A stretch of DNA of 64,000 nucleotides, from assembly GCA_025150425.1 (NCBI GenBank), contig CP102281.1, positions 434,001 through 498,000 on the forward strand, in the 5' to 3' direction. Source of the DNA: [Eubacterium] siraeum (GTDB lineage: Bacteria > Bacillota > Clostridia > Oscillospirales > Ruminococcaceae). Positions 54,110-62,645 of the stretch are shown one piece after another; position 1 is the first letter of the stretch, and the number at the start of each line of letters is the position of its first letter. The translations under genes were made by a program, and so were the position numbers. A model generated the notes under the pieces. That model did no database searches. It was given only the letters and a program-made list of their open reading frames with translations, and was not told the DNA's origin.

Positions 54110-54228
54110 CGCCGATGAGAAAATCATCGGCGTTTTTGTTTGTGGGGGATTAGGCTTAATAGGACGGCAAACATATTTTTAGGAGCGAAAGCTCCCTTAT
54201 GCGAAAAAACGCATAAGGGAGCTTTTTT
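54110..54228 (+). terminator. Two terminators between the BMP gene and the prophage
   Basis: The stem CGCCGATGA/TCATCGGCG (54110-54118, 54124-54132) is followed by five T. A second stem GCTCCCTTATGCG/CGCATAAGGGAGC (54191-54203, 54210-54222) is followed by six T. They mark the border between chromosomal genes and phage-like genes. Confidence 0.88.
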
Positions 54229-54235
54229 GTTATGC

Positions 54236-54643
54236 TTATTCGCCGTTGTAAAGCTCGTAGTAGGTCAGGGCATCTTTCATAAAATGCTCGGTCACGTTGA
54301 AGTAATCTGCTAATTGCCAAAGCTCTGTAAGGCCGCTTCTAATAGCTTTTATAAGCGTTCTTCTGGTGAACGTGTGGGTCACAGCCCACGCTGTAGCACG
54401 GCGTTCGCATCTGCCGCGGGGGATGACGGGGCAGGTTGCGTCATAGAAGGCGCCGGTCATGCAGTGTCCGAGCTCGTGAACGGTTTTTTCTTTTCGGTCG
54501 GCTATACTTTTCACTTTATGAGGGTCTATGGCGATAATGCACATACCGTCGGTGCATTGGCTCATAGCGCCCTGCTTGCCCTTCATACGCATATCTACAA
54601 TAAGTATATCGTTATCCTGTGCGGTTTTTATAAGCTGTTCCAA
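54236..54643 (-). CDS. ImmA/IrrE-family metallopeptidase
   Basis: The 135-residue protein has the zinc protease motif HELGH (in EKTVHELGHCMTG). In ICEBs1-like elements ImmA cleaves the adjacent repressor to release excision genes. The neighbouring XRE repressor is the expected target. Start is TTG at 54643 after GGGAGGG. The two form a leftward immunity operon. Confidence 0.92.
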   Translation of the reverse strand: MEQLIKTAQDNDILIVDMRMKGKQGAMSQCTDGMCIIAIDPHKVKSIADRKEKTVHELGHCMTGAFYDATCPVIPRGRCERRATAWAVTHTFTRRTLIKAIRSGLTELWQLADYFNVTEHFMKDALTYYELYNGE

Positions 54644-54678
54644 TTATCATTGCCCTCCCTTCAGAGCATTGCATCGGT

Positions 54679-55047
54679 TTACTTCTTTCCGTCCTTTTCT
54701 TTGCTGCGGCGAAGCTCAAGCTGGAGCATAGCAAGACGTTTTACATCGTCGAGTACATCGTCGTCTATTTCGGTTTCACCGAAAAGTGCGAATTTAAGGC
54801 GGGGGTCGGATACCCTTGCGGTATCGCCGCTCATAAGAAGTGTGTCTGTGTCTGTGCCGAAATATTCGGCTATTTTCAATAACGTGGCGAACGGCGGCTC
54901 ACGCTTTCCTGTTTCGTAAAGGCTGTACGCCTGCTTGGTTACGCCGAGATATTCGGCTACCTGCGCCTGCGACGCACCTTTTGCTTTACGAAGCTGTTTT
55001 ATCCTCTCGGAAAATGCGCCTGAAACTGTGCCGGAGTTTTTGCTCAT
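54679..55047 (-). CDS. XRE-family phage repressor
   Basis: The 122-residue protein has an N-terminal helix-turn-helix (IKQLRKAKGASQAQVAEYLG, VTKQAYSLYETGKREPPF) and a short acidic C-terminus without an autocleavage domain, matching repressors paired with ImmA. It probably binds the CAACATTGTGTTG palindrome upstream. Confidence 0.92.
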   Translation of the reverse strand: MSKNSGTVSGAFSERIKQLRKAKGASQAQVAEYLGVTKQAYSLYETGKREPPFATLLKIAEYFGTDTDTLLMSGDTARVSDPRLKFALFGETEIDDDVLDDVKRLAMLQLELRRSKEKDGKK

Positions 55048-55090
55048 TTAAGGTTCATCCTTTCATATTGACGTTCTGTTGTCTGAAATA

Positions 55091-55217
55091 ATTATAACAA
55101 CATTGTGTTGAATTGTCAATAAAAGAAACAAAGTGTTGTCAAAGATTGTTGCAGTTTAACGAAAATGATGAATTTGTGCTACAAACAGTTGACAAATAGT
55201 CCTGCGTGTGCTATCAT
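55091..55217. promoter_or_regulatory. Prophage switch region: divergent promoters and operator
   Basis: Leftward: TTGACA (55114-55119, minus) and TATAAT (55091-55096) with a 17-base spacer; the palindrome CAACA-TTG-TGTTG (55098-55110) lies in this spacer. Rightward: TTGACA (55189-55194) and TATCAT (55212-55217), also 17 bases apart. TGTTG half sites recur at 55134-55138 and nearby. It is a typical lysogeny control region in the 320-bp gap 55048-55367. Confidence 0.85.
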
Positions 55218-55367
55218 TATGACAACGGAAAGTTGCAACGGCTTTCACGGCTATCATTTTTGAAACGCTTGATAATTCCTTTAAAGGCTATTATAGCGTA
55301 TTTTGTGTACTAAAAAACGTACACGATTCTGAAAATGAAGAAAAAATCAGAAAAACGGAGGGGATAT

Positions 55368-55556
55368 ATGTACAGATGCTTAAGATGCGGAGGAACGTAT
55401 GACAGCAATGAGTTGACACGGACGCTTCAGTACCGTGGAGAATATCAGGGAACGGCTGCATATGAAACCGAGCGGAGCTGTCCTGCCTGCGGGTACGATG
55501 TGGAGTATTGCGGAGAGTGGAGCGACGACGGGTACGATTATGACGAACTGTTATAA
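55368..55556 (+). CDS. Small zinc-ribbon protein of the prophage
   Basis: The 62-residue protein has CLRCGGTYDSNE and later CPACGYDVEYCGEW, two CxxC pairs for one zinc ribbon, and an acidic tail. The start at 55368 has GGAGGGG upstream. It is first in the rightward transcript. It may be a transcription regulator of the late genes, but this is only positional inference. Confidence 0.7.
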   Translation: MYRCLRCGGTYDSNELTRTLQYRGEYQGTAAYETERSCPACGYDVEYCGEWSDDGYDYDELL

Positions 55557-55586
55557 TCAAGGCGAAAACGGTCAGGAAGGGGGTGA

Positions 55587-56054
55587 ATATACACGGAAAG
55601 AAGAAGGGGCATAGAAATCACGCAGGAAATTCTTGATAAAATCAGCCACTGTATCGAGCTTGGGTACAGCGATGTGCAGACGGCGGAATTGCTCGGCATA
55701 CATCGCACAACGCTCAGGAACTGGAAGCTGACGCACGATGAAATAAGGAGACTATATCAAAGTGACGGACAAGACGGTGACGAGGAGAGAAAAAAGCAGG
55801 TCGAGGAGGCATTGCTGAAGCGTGCGATAGGATACACGCAGACGGAAATCACAAGGCAGGTCGGAAAGGACGGGAAGCTGGGTGTTGTCAAAACGGTTGA
55901 AAAGCAGGTGATGCCAAGCACAACGGCGCAGATCTTCTGGCTGAAGAACAGATGCGGTTACGAGTGGGACGGCGGCGTGGTTGACGATGAGGAAAACGAA
56001 GGAGGAGTTGTGGTGATACCCGAGGCGAGAACGGAGAATGAGGGTGAGTTCTGA
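55587..56054 (+). CDS. Terminase small subunit-like protein, start uncertain or frameshifted
   Basis: The frame encodes a DNA-binding helix-turn-helix (ELGYSDVQTAELLGIHRTTL) and AQIFWLKNRCGYEW, typical of small terminases placed before the large subunit. The first in-frame GTG is at 55674 and would cut off part of the HTH and has no ribosome site. A GTG at 55583 with AGGAAGGGG lies one frame off; a one-base shift near the G-run at 55604-55609 would join it to the open frame. So a frameshift or a rare ATA start is likely. Confidence 0.68.
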   Translation: MYTERRRGIEITQEILDKISHCIELGYSDVQTAELLGIHRTTLRNWKLTHDEIRRLYQSDGQDGDEERKKQVEEALLKRAIGYTQTEITRQVGKDGKLGVVKTVEKQVMPSTTAQIFWLKNRCGYEWDGGVVDDEENEGGVVVIPEARTENEGEF

Positions 56055-56907
56055 TGAGGGAGGATGGGGAACGGGAGAGCGGTTATATGGCAAGGGTGGT
56101 GAGGGGAGAGTTGTGGCAGGGATTGTGATTGCTTAGAAGTTTTGAAGATAGTACTCCTATTAATTTCAATCCCCACCGTCTTGACGGCAGAGCGACTTAG
56201 TAATTATAAAAGTCGGATATATCACATAAAAACGCTGTAATATTTAGGCTTGTGGCTTGCCGTCAAGCCACCTCCCCTTTTTCGAGGGCGGGCATGGATG
56301 CCCGAAGTTGAACGCCCAAAGGCTTTGCAAGGATGCAAAGCCAACAAAGCGTTCATTTAAAGGCAAGGGTGTTGGTGCGGGGCAAGGCTGTGGTGTTGCA
56401 ATCCCTCCGTCTTGACGGCAGAAAAGTTTGATAAATAAAAAAAGGTGGGCGTGTCACAAACAGAAAGCAACAATATCAAGGCTTGTGCCTTGCCGTCAAT
56501 CCACCTCCCTTTGACAAGGGAGGCGAGGACATGGTGCGGCAATCCCTCCGGTAGTCGCCCGAATTTTTTCGGGCGACAGCACCTCACCTTTGACAAGGGA
56601 GGCAAGTTTAGTGCGGGGCAAGGGATGGCGCGGATGCAAAACCATACAAGCACACACAAACATTCGCCCTACTAAAAGTGGGTGTGATAGTGCGAAAGCG
56701 AAACAGGCAGAGCGTTCATTAAAAGGCAAGGGTGGTGGCGAGGGGCGAAGGATAGTGCGGTTTTGGAAGGGTGGTGTGAGGCAAGGTGGTGGATGTGGTT
56801 TTGAGAGGGTTGTGGGGATGGCAGATGTGTGTAAATGGTGGGCAGGTGGGATGGTGGGTAGGTGGGGATGGCGATAGATTTACAGAAAAACGGGAGGTGT
56901 TGCTGAG
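56055..56907 (-). repeat. Non-coding repeat cluster between terminase genes
   Basis: The 850-bp gap holds two D repeats (about 56168-56290 and 56405-56525; CCGTC-tt-GACGG, then a CCTCCCTTTGACAAGGGAGG stem), a reversed nested-hairpin module (about 56288-56357: GGGCatggatGCCC, GAACGC/GCGTTC-type arms around GGCTTTGCaaggatGCAAAGCC), a CGCCCGAA/TTCGGGCG hairpin (56555-56573) and partial repeats to about 56760. Beyond it is G-rich, low-complexity DNA to 56880. No gene is credible here. Confidence 0.78.
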
Positions 56908-58371
56908 ATGAAAGATAACGATGTAAAAGGCGGAAGGAGGGTGGTATGGTCGCCGCAGGAAAGGCAGGCGGAGTTTATGCAAAGGGGAGAGTATGAGGCT
57001 TTGTACGGGGGTGCCGCCGGCGGAGGTAAGTCTGACGCACTTCTGGCGGAGGCGCTCAGGCAGGCGGATAAGGCTTGCTACAGGGGGATAATTTTCAGGA
57101 AAACGTATCCGCAACTGACGGAGCTTGAGGACAGGTCGCAGACGCTTTATAAAGGTGCATATCCTGCGGCGAGATACAACAAGACCAAGCACTGCTGGAG
57201 CTTTCCGTCCGGGGCTAAAATCTATTTCGGGGCGATGCAACATAAGAAAGACAGGCTTAACTATCAGGGCAAGCATTATGACTTTGTGGGGTTCGATGAA
57301 CTGACGCAGTTTTCCTTTGACGAATACAGTTATATGTTTTCGAGAAACAGGCCGGGCGGAAAAGGCACGAGGGTGTACATCAGAGCCACGGCGAATCCGG
57401 GCGGACCGGGTCATTCGTGGGTAAAGCAAAGGTTTATAACGGCAGGCGAGCCGATGAAACCGATAATAGAAGAACATAAGGTGAAAAAGCCCGACGGGGC
57501 GGAGATAATCATTAGAAAATCGAGAGTGTTCATCCCGGCAAGCGTATTTGACAATAAGGAGCTGTTGCGAAACGACCCTGAATATCTTGCGAGCCTGTCT
57601 ATGCTTCCGACCGCCGAGAGAAAGGCGCTTCTGTACGGGGATTGGAACAGTTTTACGGGGCAGGTTTTCACCGAATGGAGAGATGACCCGGAGCATTATT
57701 GCGACAGAAGATGGACGCACGTCATAGCGCCGTTTGAGATACCTCGCCACTGGGAGATAGTGAGGGGATTTGATTTCGGGTATACAAGGCCGTTTTCGGT
57801 AGGGTGGTATGCGGTGGATACTAAAGGGTGCATCTACAGGATAAGGGAATACTACGGCTGTACGGATAAGGCGAATGAGGGCATAAGGCTTGAGCCGTCG
57901 GTAATTGCCGAGAATATCAGAAAAATAGAGCGTGACGATCCGAATATAAGAGGGAGAAATGTGTACGGGGTCGCAGACCCTTCAATATTCGATAAAAGCC
58001 GTGGGGAAAGCGTCGCAGACCTTATGGCACGGTCGCCTAACTTTATAATCTGGTCGCCGGGGGATAACGCAAGAATATCGGGTAAGATGCAGTACCATAA
58101 CAGGCTGGCGTTCAACAGTGACGGGGAGGCGATGTTCTATTGCTTCAACACCTGCAGAGAGTTTATCAGGACTATTCCTGCGCTTATGTATGACGAAAAG
58201 AACGTGGAGGATATTGACACAACGATGGAGGATCACATATATGACGAATGCAGGTATGTCCTTATGGAGCATCCTATTGCCGCACCGGTAAAGCGTGGTG
58301 AGGTTCCTGCAGGTGACGATCCTCTCGAACAGAGAAAGCCCGAAAGGGCGGAATCGTTCTATATGATGTGA
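56908..58371 (+). CDS. Phage terminase large subunit
   Basis: The 487-residue packaging motor has an ATPase domain with Walker A ALYGGAAGGGKSDALL and Walker B DFVGFDELTQFS, and a C-terminal nuclease with GFDFGYTRPFSVGWY and GVADPSIFD. It translocates DNA into the procapsid and cuts it. Start ATG has GGGAGGT. It is separated from the small subunit by the repeat cluster. Confidence 0.96.
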   Translation: MKDNDVKGGRRVVWSPQERQAEFMQRGEYEALYGGAAGGGKSDALLAEALRQADKACYRGIIFRKTYPQLTELEDRSQTLYKGAYPAARYNKTKHCWSFPSGAKIYFGAMQHKKDRLNYQGKHYDFVGFDELTQFSFDEYSYMFSRNRPGGKGTRVYIRATANPGGPGHSWVKQRFITAGEPMKPIIEEHKVKKPDGAEIIIRKSRVFIPASVFDNKELLRNDPEYLASLSMLPTAERKALLYGDWNSFTGQVFTEWRDDPEHYCDRRWTHVIAPFEIPRHWEIVRGFDFGYTRPFSVGWYAVDTKGCIYRIREYYGCTDKANEGIRLEPSVIAENIRKIERDDPNIRGRNVYGVADPSIFDKSRGESVADLMARSPNFIIWSPGDNARISGKMQYHNRLAFNSDGEAMFYCFNTCREFIRTIPALMYDEKNVEDIDTTMEDHIYDECRYVLMEHPIAAPVKRGEVPAGDDPLEQRKPERAESFYMM

Positions 58372-58387
58372 TTATGAAAGGAGAAAT

Positions 58388-59992
58388 ATGAAGAAAATCG
58401 GTAAGGAGCAGGTGCGTAAGGCAAGGCAGACGCTTGCAAAGTATAAGGAGGGGAAGGCGGTACTCGACAAGAGAATCGTGTCAAACGAGCAGTGGTGGAA
58501 ATTAAGGCACTGGGGCGAAATAGGCTATGACAAGGACGATACAAGGCCTATGCCGGCATCGGCGTGGCTGTTCAACTCGTTGGCAAATAAGCACGCTGAC
58601 GCTATGGACAATATACCTGAGCCTGCGGTGCTTCCGAGAGAAAAAAGCGACGAGGAGGTCGCAAAGCAGTTATCGCTGATACTTCCTGCGATACTTGAAC
58701 GCTGTGGTTACGAAAAGCTGTACAGCGACGGCTGGTGGTACAAGCTCAAGAACGGCAGTATGTGTACGGCTGTTGTATGGGACCCTGACGCTGACGGCGG
58801 TATGGGGGATATAGCGATAAGAAACGCAGATATTCTGAATCTGTTCTGGGAGCCGGGCATAAAGGATATTGAGGAGAGTGCAAACCTTTTCTATGTGACG
58901 CTTGTTGACCGTGAGCGGCTGAATCTGATGTACCCTGAGCTTTGCGGGGAAGAGCCCGAAAGCGTTGCGGGCGGTACCGGAAACGTGGAAAAGTACAAAA
59001 CGGAGGATAAGACGGACGACAGTGCGAAGGTCGAAGTCGTTGACTGGTACTACAAGAAAACGATAAACGGCAGAAAACAACTCTGCTACTGTAAATTCTG
59101 CGGCGACAGGGTGATATATTCGAGTGAGGACGATGAAAGCTGTGCCGACGGATTCTATAAACACAGCCGTTATCCCTTTGTTATGGATACGCTGTTTGTG
59201 CAGGAGGGAACTCCGTGCGGATTCGGCTACATAGATGTTATGCGTGACGCACAGATGTATATAGATAAGCTGTCGCAGGTCGTTCTTGAGCATACGGTGA
59301 TGATGAGCAGAAAAAGATATTTTATCCGACAGAACAGTGCGGTGAACGAAGCCGAATTTGCCGACTTAAAAAACAGATTCGTTCACGTTGCGGGAAATCT
59401 CGGTGAAGAGGATATAAGGGAAATTAAGGCGGAGCCGCTGGACAGCTCGGTGATGAATGCGCTGAGTTTTAAAATAGATGAACTGAAGGAGACGAGTGGA
59501 AACAGGGATTTTTCTCAGGGGTCGGTTTCAAACGGCGTTACGGCGGCAAGCGCCATTGCGGCTTTACAGGAGGCAGGAAGCAAGCTGTCGAGGGATATGA
59601 TAAAGGGAACGTATTTTGCGTTCCAGCAGGTGTGCTATCTGATAATAGAGTTGATAAGACAGTTCTATGATACGCCGAGAAGCTTCAGGATAACCGGGGG
59701 ATATGACGCTTTTGACAACTCTGCCATAAAAGAGCAGAACAGAGAACTTTTCGGGGTACAGCTTGGGACGAAGAAGCCTGTCTTTGATATAGTATGTACG
59801 GCGTCGAAGAAATCGCCGTTTTCCAAAGCATCGCAGAATGAGCTTGCAAAGCAGCTTTTTCAGCTTGGATTTTTCAATCCGGAAACGGCGGTGCAGGCAC
59901 TGGGCTGTCTTGCAATGATGGACTTTGAGGGAAAAGAAGAAATTGAGCGTGTGATAAGGGATAACGCAGGAATGAACGAGGTGAAGATATGA
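58388..59992 (+). CDS. Phage portal protein
   Basis: The 534-residue protein follows the terminase by 16 bases. QWWKLRHWGEIGYD near the N-terminus, SLANKHADAMDNIPEP and IRNADILNLFWEPGIKDIEE match portal proteins of the P22-like/podovirus class that form the dodecameric DNA gate. Its stop overlaps the next start (ATGACA) by four bases. Confidence 0.88.
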   Translation: MKKIGKEQVRKARQTLAKYKEGKAVLDKRIVSNEQWWKLRHWGEIGYDKDDTRPMPASAWLFNSLANKHADAMDNIPEPAVLPREKSDEEVAKQLSLILPAILERCGYEKLYSDGWWYKLKNGSMCTAVVWDPDADGGMGDIAIRNADILNLFWEPGIKDIEESANLFYVTLVDRERLNLMYPELCGEEPESVAGGTGNVEKYKTEDKTDDSAKVEVVDWYYKKTINGRKQLCYCKFCGDRVIYSSEDDESCADGFYKHSRYPFVMDTLFVQEGTPCGFGYIDVMRDAQMYIDKLSQVVLEHTVMMSRKRYFIRQNSAVNEAEFADLKNRFVHVAGNLGEEDIREIKAEPLDSSVMNALSFKIDELKETSGNRDFSQGSVSNGVTAASAIAALQEAGSKLSRDMIKGTYFAFQQVCYLIIELIRQFYDTPRSFRITGGYDAFDNSAIKEQNRELFGVQLGTKKPVFDIVCTASKKSPFSKASQNELAKQLFQLGFFNPETAVQALGCLAMMDFEGKEEIERVIRDNAGMNEVKI

Positions 59993-60321
59993 CAAGAGTA
60001 AGAATAGACAAGTCGGGTCTTGGCAGGGATATTTATATCACAGGACACTGTGCGAACGAAAACAGCGGGTCGGCAGAGGCTACGCTTGTATGTGCGGCAA
60101 TGACAACGCTTGCGCAGACGATAGCGCAGAATGTTTTTGACAGTGAGGACACGGGGGATACCGATATTATTGACGTTACGCTGAGAAGCGGTCAGGCGGT
60201 CATAAGCTATGTGACGGACGATGACGGGCTGAACACGGCGGTTGACGGGATATGCAAGGGGTTTGATATGCTGGAGGAAAACTATCCGGAATATGTATCC
60301 TGCTACAGAAGTGAGAGGTAA
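59989..60321 (+). CDS. Prp-like cysteine protease of the prophage
   Basis: The 110-residue protein resembles the ribosomal-processing cysteine protease Prp: ITGHCANENSGS with candidate His20, LVCAAMTTLAQTIAQNV with candidate Cys35, and a C-terminal helix KGFDMLEENYPEY. Prp removes the N-terminal extension of ribosomal protein L27 and, in staphylococcal phage 80alpha, processes capsid and scaffold proteins. Its place between portal and scaffold is where head maturation proteases sit. Confidence 0.78.
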   Translation: MTRVRIDKSGLGRDIYITGHCANENSGSAEATLVCAAMTTLAQTIAQNVFDSEDTGDTDIIDVTLRSGQAVISYVTDDDGLNTAVDGICKGFDMLEENYPEYVSCYRSER

Positions 60322-60323
60322 AT

Positions 60324-60992
60324 ATGGAAGCGACAGAGAATGTGCAGGCGACAGATAACGGTATAGAAAACGCTGAAACAAGCGAAGAAGTAAAGGTACA
60401 AAAGAGTGAAGAAAGCCTGAGCGAAAACAATAAACCTGATGATGCCGAAAAAGAACAAAACGAGGATAAGGCGGAGCTTTTCAGGCAGGCGGTGCTTAAG
60501 TCAAAGCGTGAGAGGGCGGCAAGGGCAGAACGGATATTGGGCCTTGTGGCACAGTTTTGCGGAGCGGATAAATGCGACTATGACGGAATAGAAAATGCGG
60601 TATCCGAGAGGAACTTCGAGCGGTGCAGAAGAAACGATATGGAGTACAGGCTGGAGCGGTGGCAAAAGGAATGCGAGGAGGTAAAGCAGATGTATCCTCA
60701 GTTTGACCTTGCGAAAGAAATGAGTGACAGAAGATTCTTTTCGCTGTGCTATAAGGGCGTGGGGCTTGAGGAGGCTTATCTTATCGTGCATAAGGACGAA
60801 CTTTTTACCGCCGCAATGGAATATGCGGCATCTGAACTTATGAGAAGCGGTGCGTTCTGTAAAAGCGGCAGAATGAAGGAGGGTGCGCTGTCACCTGCGG
60901 GAGAGGTTACGAAAAGCGAGAAAAGCCTGTCTAAAAATGAGCGGAAGGAGCTTATCAGACGGACGGAGAGAGGGGAAAGAGTGGTGCTTTGA
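60324..60992 (+). CDS. Probable phage scaffold protein
   Basis: The 222-residue protein is highly charged, with an acidic, disordered N-terminus (residues 1-55), Arg/Glu-rich helices in the middle and a basic C-terminus (SLSKNERKELIRRTERGERV). Size, charge pattern and position between portal/protease and major capsid match scaffolds. There is no N-terminal KLNL-type cleavage motif. Confidence 0.72.
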   Translation: MEATENVQATDNGIENAETSEEVKVQKSEESLSENNKPDDAEKEQNEDKAELFRQAVLKSKRERAARAERILGLVAQFCGADKCDYDGIENAVSERNFERCRRNDMEYRLERWQKECEEVKQMYPQFDLAKEMSDRRFFSLCYKGVGLEEAYLIVHKDELFTAAMEYAASELMRSGAFCKSGRMKEGALSPAGEVTKSEKSLSKNERKELIRRTERGERVVL

Positions 60993-61025
60993 CAGTTTAT
61001 GAATGAGAAGGAAGGGGGTGAGATA

Positions 61026-61061
61026 TGAATATTGCAACGGGAGGGCAGGCGGGAAATTAAA
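61026..61061 (+). other. Very short ORF with strong ribosome site before the capsid gene
   Basis: ATG at 61026 follows AAGGAAGGGGGTGAG and reads MNIATGGQAGN then stop. A hairpin (GCCGCA...TGCGGC, about 61063-61097) follows. It could be a leader peptide or only a decayed gene start. The gap 60993-61169 holds nothing else. Confidence 0.3.
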
Positions 61062-61169
61062 AAAGCCGCAGCCGCATGGGGAAAAGTTTTGCGGCAGGAA
61101 TAAACGATAAGAAAAAACGATAAGAAAATTGAAAGATGACGGTATCAGCCGTCGGGAAAGGAAATCTAT

Positions 61170-62297
61170 ATGAAGAAAAGAGAAGTTAAATTAAATCTGT
61201 TCGATGTACAGACAACAGGACAGGCAAGTCTGTCCGCCGAGATGAAAACGTTCTATGAGAACACGCTGATAGATATGGCGGAGCCTAAGCTGGTGCATGA
61301 CCGCTTTGCAGACAAATATCCGATACCCAAGAATAACGGCAAGACGATAGAACTGAGAAAGTACAGCTCGCTTGCAAAGGCGACAACACCGCTTGTCGAG
61401 GGCGTTACACCTGCGGGAAATATGCTGTCGGTAACAGCTAAGACGGCAACGGTGAATCAGTACGGCGACTATATCAAGCTGTCGGATATGCTGGAACTTA
61501 CCGCAATAGACAACAATGTAGTGCAGTCAACAAAGCTGCTCGGCAGTCAGTCGGGAAGAACGCTTGATACGATAACAAGAGAGATAGTTAACGCAGGAAC
61601 GAATGTTATATATGCCTGCGGTAAGGACGGGGGCGAGGTGCTGTCAAGAGATGAACTCGGCAAGGACTGCGTTTTATCGGTGGATACGGTATTCCGTGCC
61701 GCCGCACAGCTTGAGAGCATGAATGCAGACGGAATAGACGGGGAGAGCTATGTTGCGATAATACACCCTTATGCCGCATATGACCTTATGAGAAGTGCAG
61801 AGTGGGTCGATGTGCATAAGTATGCCGACCCTGAAAGCATATTCAAGGGGGAGATAGGCTCGCTCGGCAATGTGAGATTTGTAAAAAGCACGGAGGCAAA
61901 GATATTTGCCGATGAAAGCTGTCCGCAGTTCTATCAGCTGACCTCCGACGCAAATTTCCTTGAGGGAAAGGACTATTATACGAAGTCGGGCGACAGCTAT
62001 CAGAAGGCAAGCGTTTCGGCAGGCGGTCAGGTCACAGCCTCAACGTATTATGAGAAGAAGGCGCTTGCGGTGTTCTCTACTCTGGTTATAGGAGCGCACG
62101 CTTATGCGGTGACGGACGTTGCCGGCGGCGGTCTTCAGCACATAGTAAAGCAGCTCGGCTACGGCGACGATCCTCTGAACCAGAGAGCAAGCGTGGGCTG
62201 GAAGGCGGTACGCACAGCCGAGATACTTACGGACGAGTATATGGTGAGAATAGAAAGCTGTTCTCCTGTTTATTCGGAAAAGACGAGCGCAAATTAA
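61170..62297 (+). CDS. N4-gp56 family major capsid protein
   Basis: The 375-residue protein has the family core: SLSAEMKTFYENTLIDMAEP, RFADKYPIPKNNGKTIELRK, GDYIKLSDMLELTAIDNNV, YVAIIHPYAAYDL. It builds the icosahedral shell. The N-terminus MKKREVKLNLFDVQTTGQ contains a KLNLF motif that resembles the Prp cleavage signal. A 40-residue surface insert around residues 255-295 (DYYTKSGDSYQKAS...ASTYYEK) is repeat-like and probably exposed. Confidence 0.93.
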   Translation: MKKREVKLNLFDVQTTGQASLSAEMKTFYENTLIDMAEPKLVHDRFADKYPIPKNNGKTIELRKYSSLAKATTPLVEGVTPAGNMLSVTAKTATVNQYGDYIKLSDMLELTAIDNNVVQSTKLLGSQSGRTLDTITREIVNAGTNVIYACGKDGGEVLSRDELGKDCVLSVDTVFRAAAQLESMNADGIDGESYVAIIHPYAAYDLMRSAEWVDVHKYADPESIFKGEIGSLGNVRFVKSTEAKIFADESCPQFYQLTSDANFLEGKDYYTKSGDSYQKASVSAGGQVTASTYYEKKALAVFSTLVIGAHAYAVTDVAGGGLQHIVKQLGYGDDPLNQRASVGWKAVRTAEILTDEYMVRIESCSPVYSEKTSAN

Positions 62298-62405
62298 AGC
62301 CGGTAAAGGAAAACCGGAATAAGCGGCACAGGGTCACTGCAGGGTATGGTGACAGCAACGGCAGTGCGGGAGGGTAAGGGGAATAATATTGTAAAGGAGA
62401 AATAT

Positions 62406-62645
62406 ATGAAAGAAAATTTAACTGAACTTGTGGCGGTAAGGCTGTTCAAGGATAACGACAAGTACAACTCGGATGTGTTTGTATCGGTGAACTGCAACAA
62501 TTATCTTATACGCAGAGGTGAAACGGTGATGGTGCCGTTGTTCATAAAAAAGGAACTGGACAGAGCAGAGCTTCAGAGAAAGAGAGCGGAATACTACCGT
62601 GATGAAGGCTGGAAGCAGTCGCTGATAGTGCAGGAGGGCAAGTGA
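62406..62645 (+). CDS. Phage protein, unknown function (head region)
   Basis: The 79-residue protein (MKENLTELVAVRLFKDNDKY...) follows the capsid gene. A start at 62406 with AAAGGAG is preferred to the longer frame at 62346. NYLIRRGETVMVPLFIKKEL suggests a small beta-type structural protein. Such genes often lie after N4-gp56 capsids. No specific function can be given. Confidence 0.75.
   Translation: MKENLTELVAVRLFKDNDKYNSDVFVSVNCNNYLIRRGETVMVPLFIKKELDRAELQRKRAEYYRDEGWKQSLIVQEGK

Noticed and set aside
54037-54236. Prophage attachment site at the two terminators
   Set aside because: The right end of the prophage is not in the window, so no direct repeat can be matched, and no tRNA gene lies here.
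56719-57750. 343-codon antisense frame over the large terminase and the repeat cluster
   Set aside because: Antisense shadow of terminase extended into G-rich low-complexity DNA. The end has the composition of repeat DNA.
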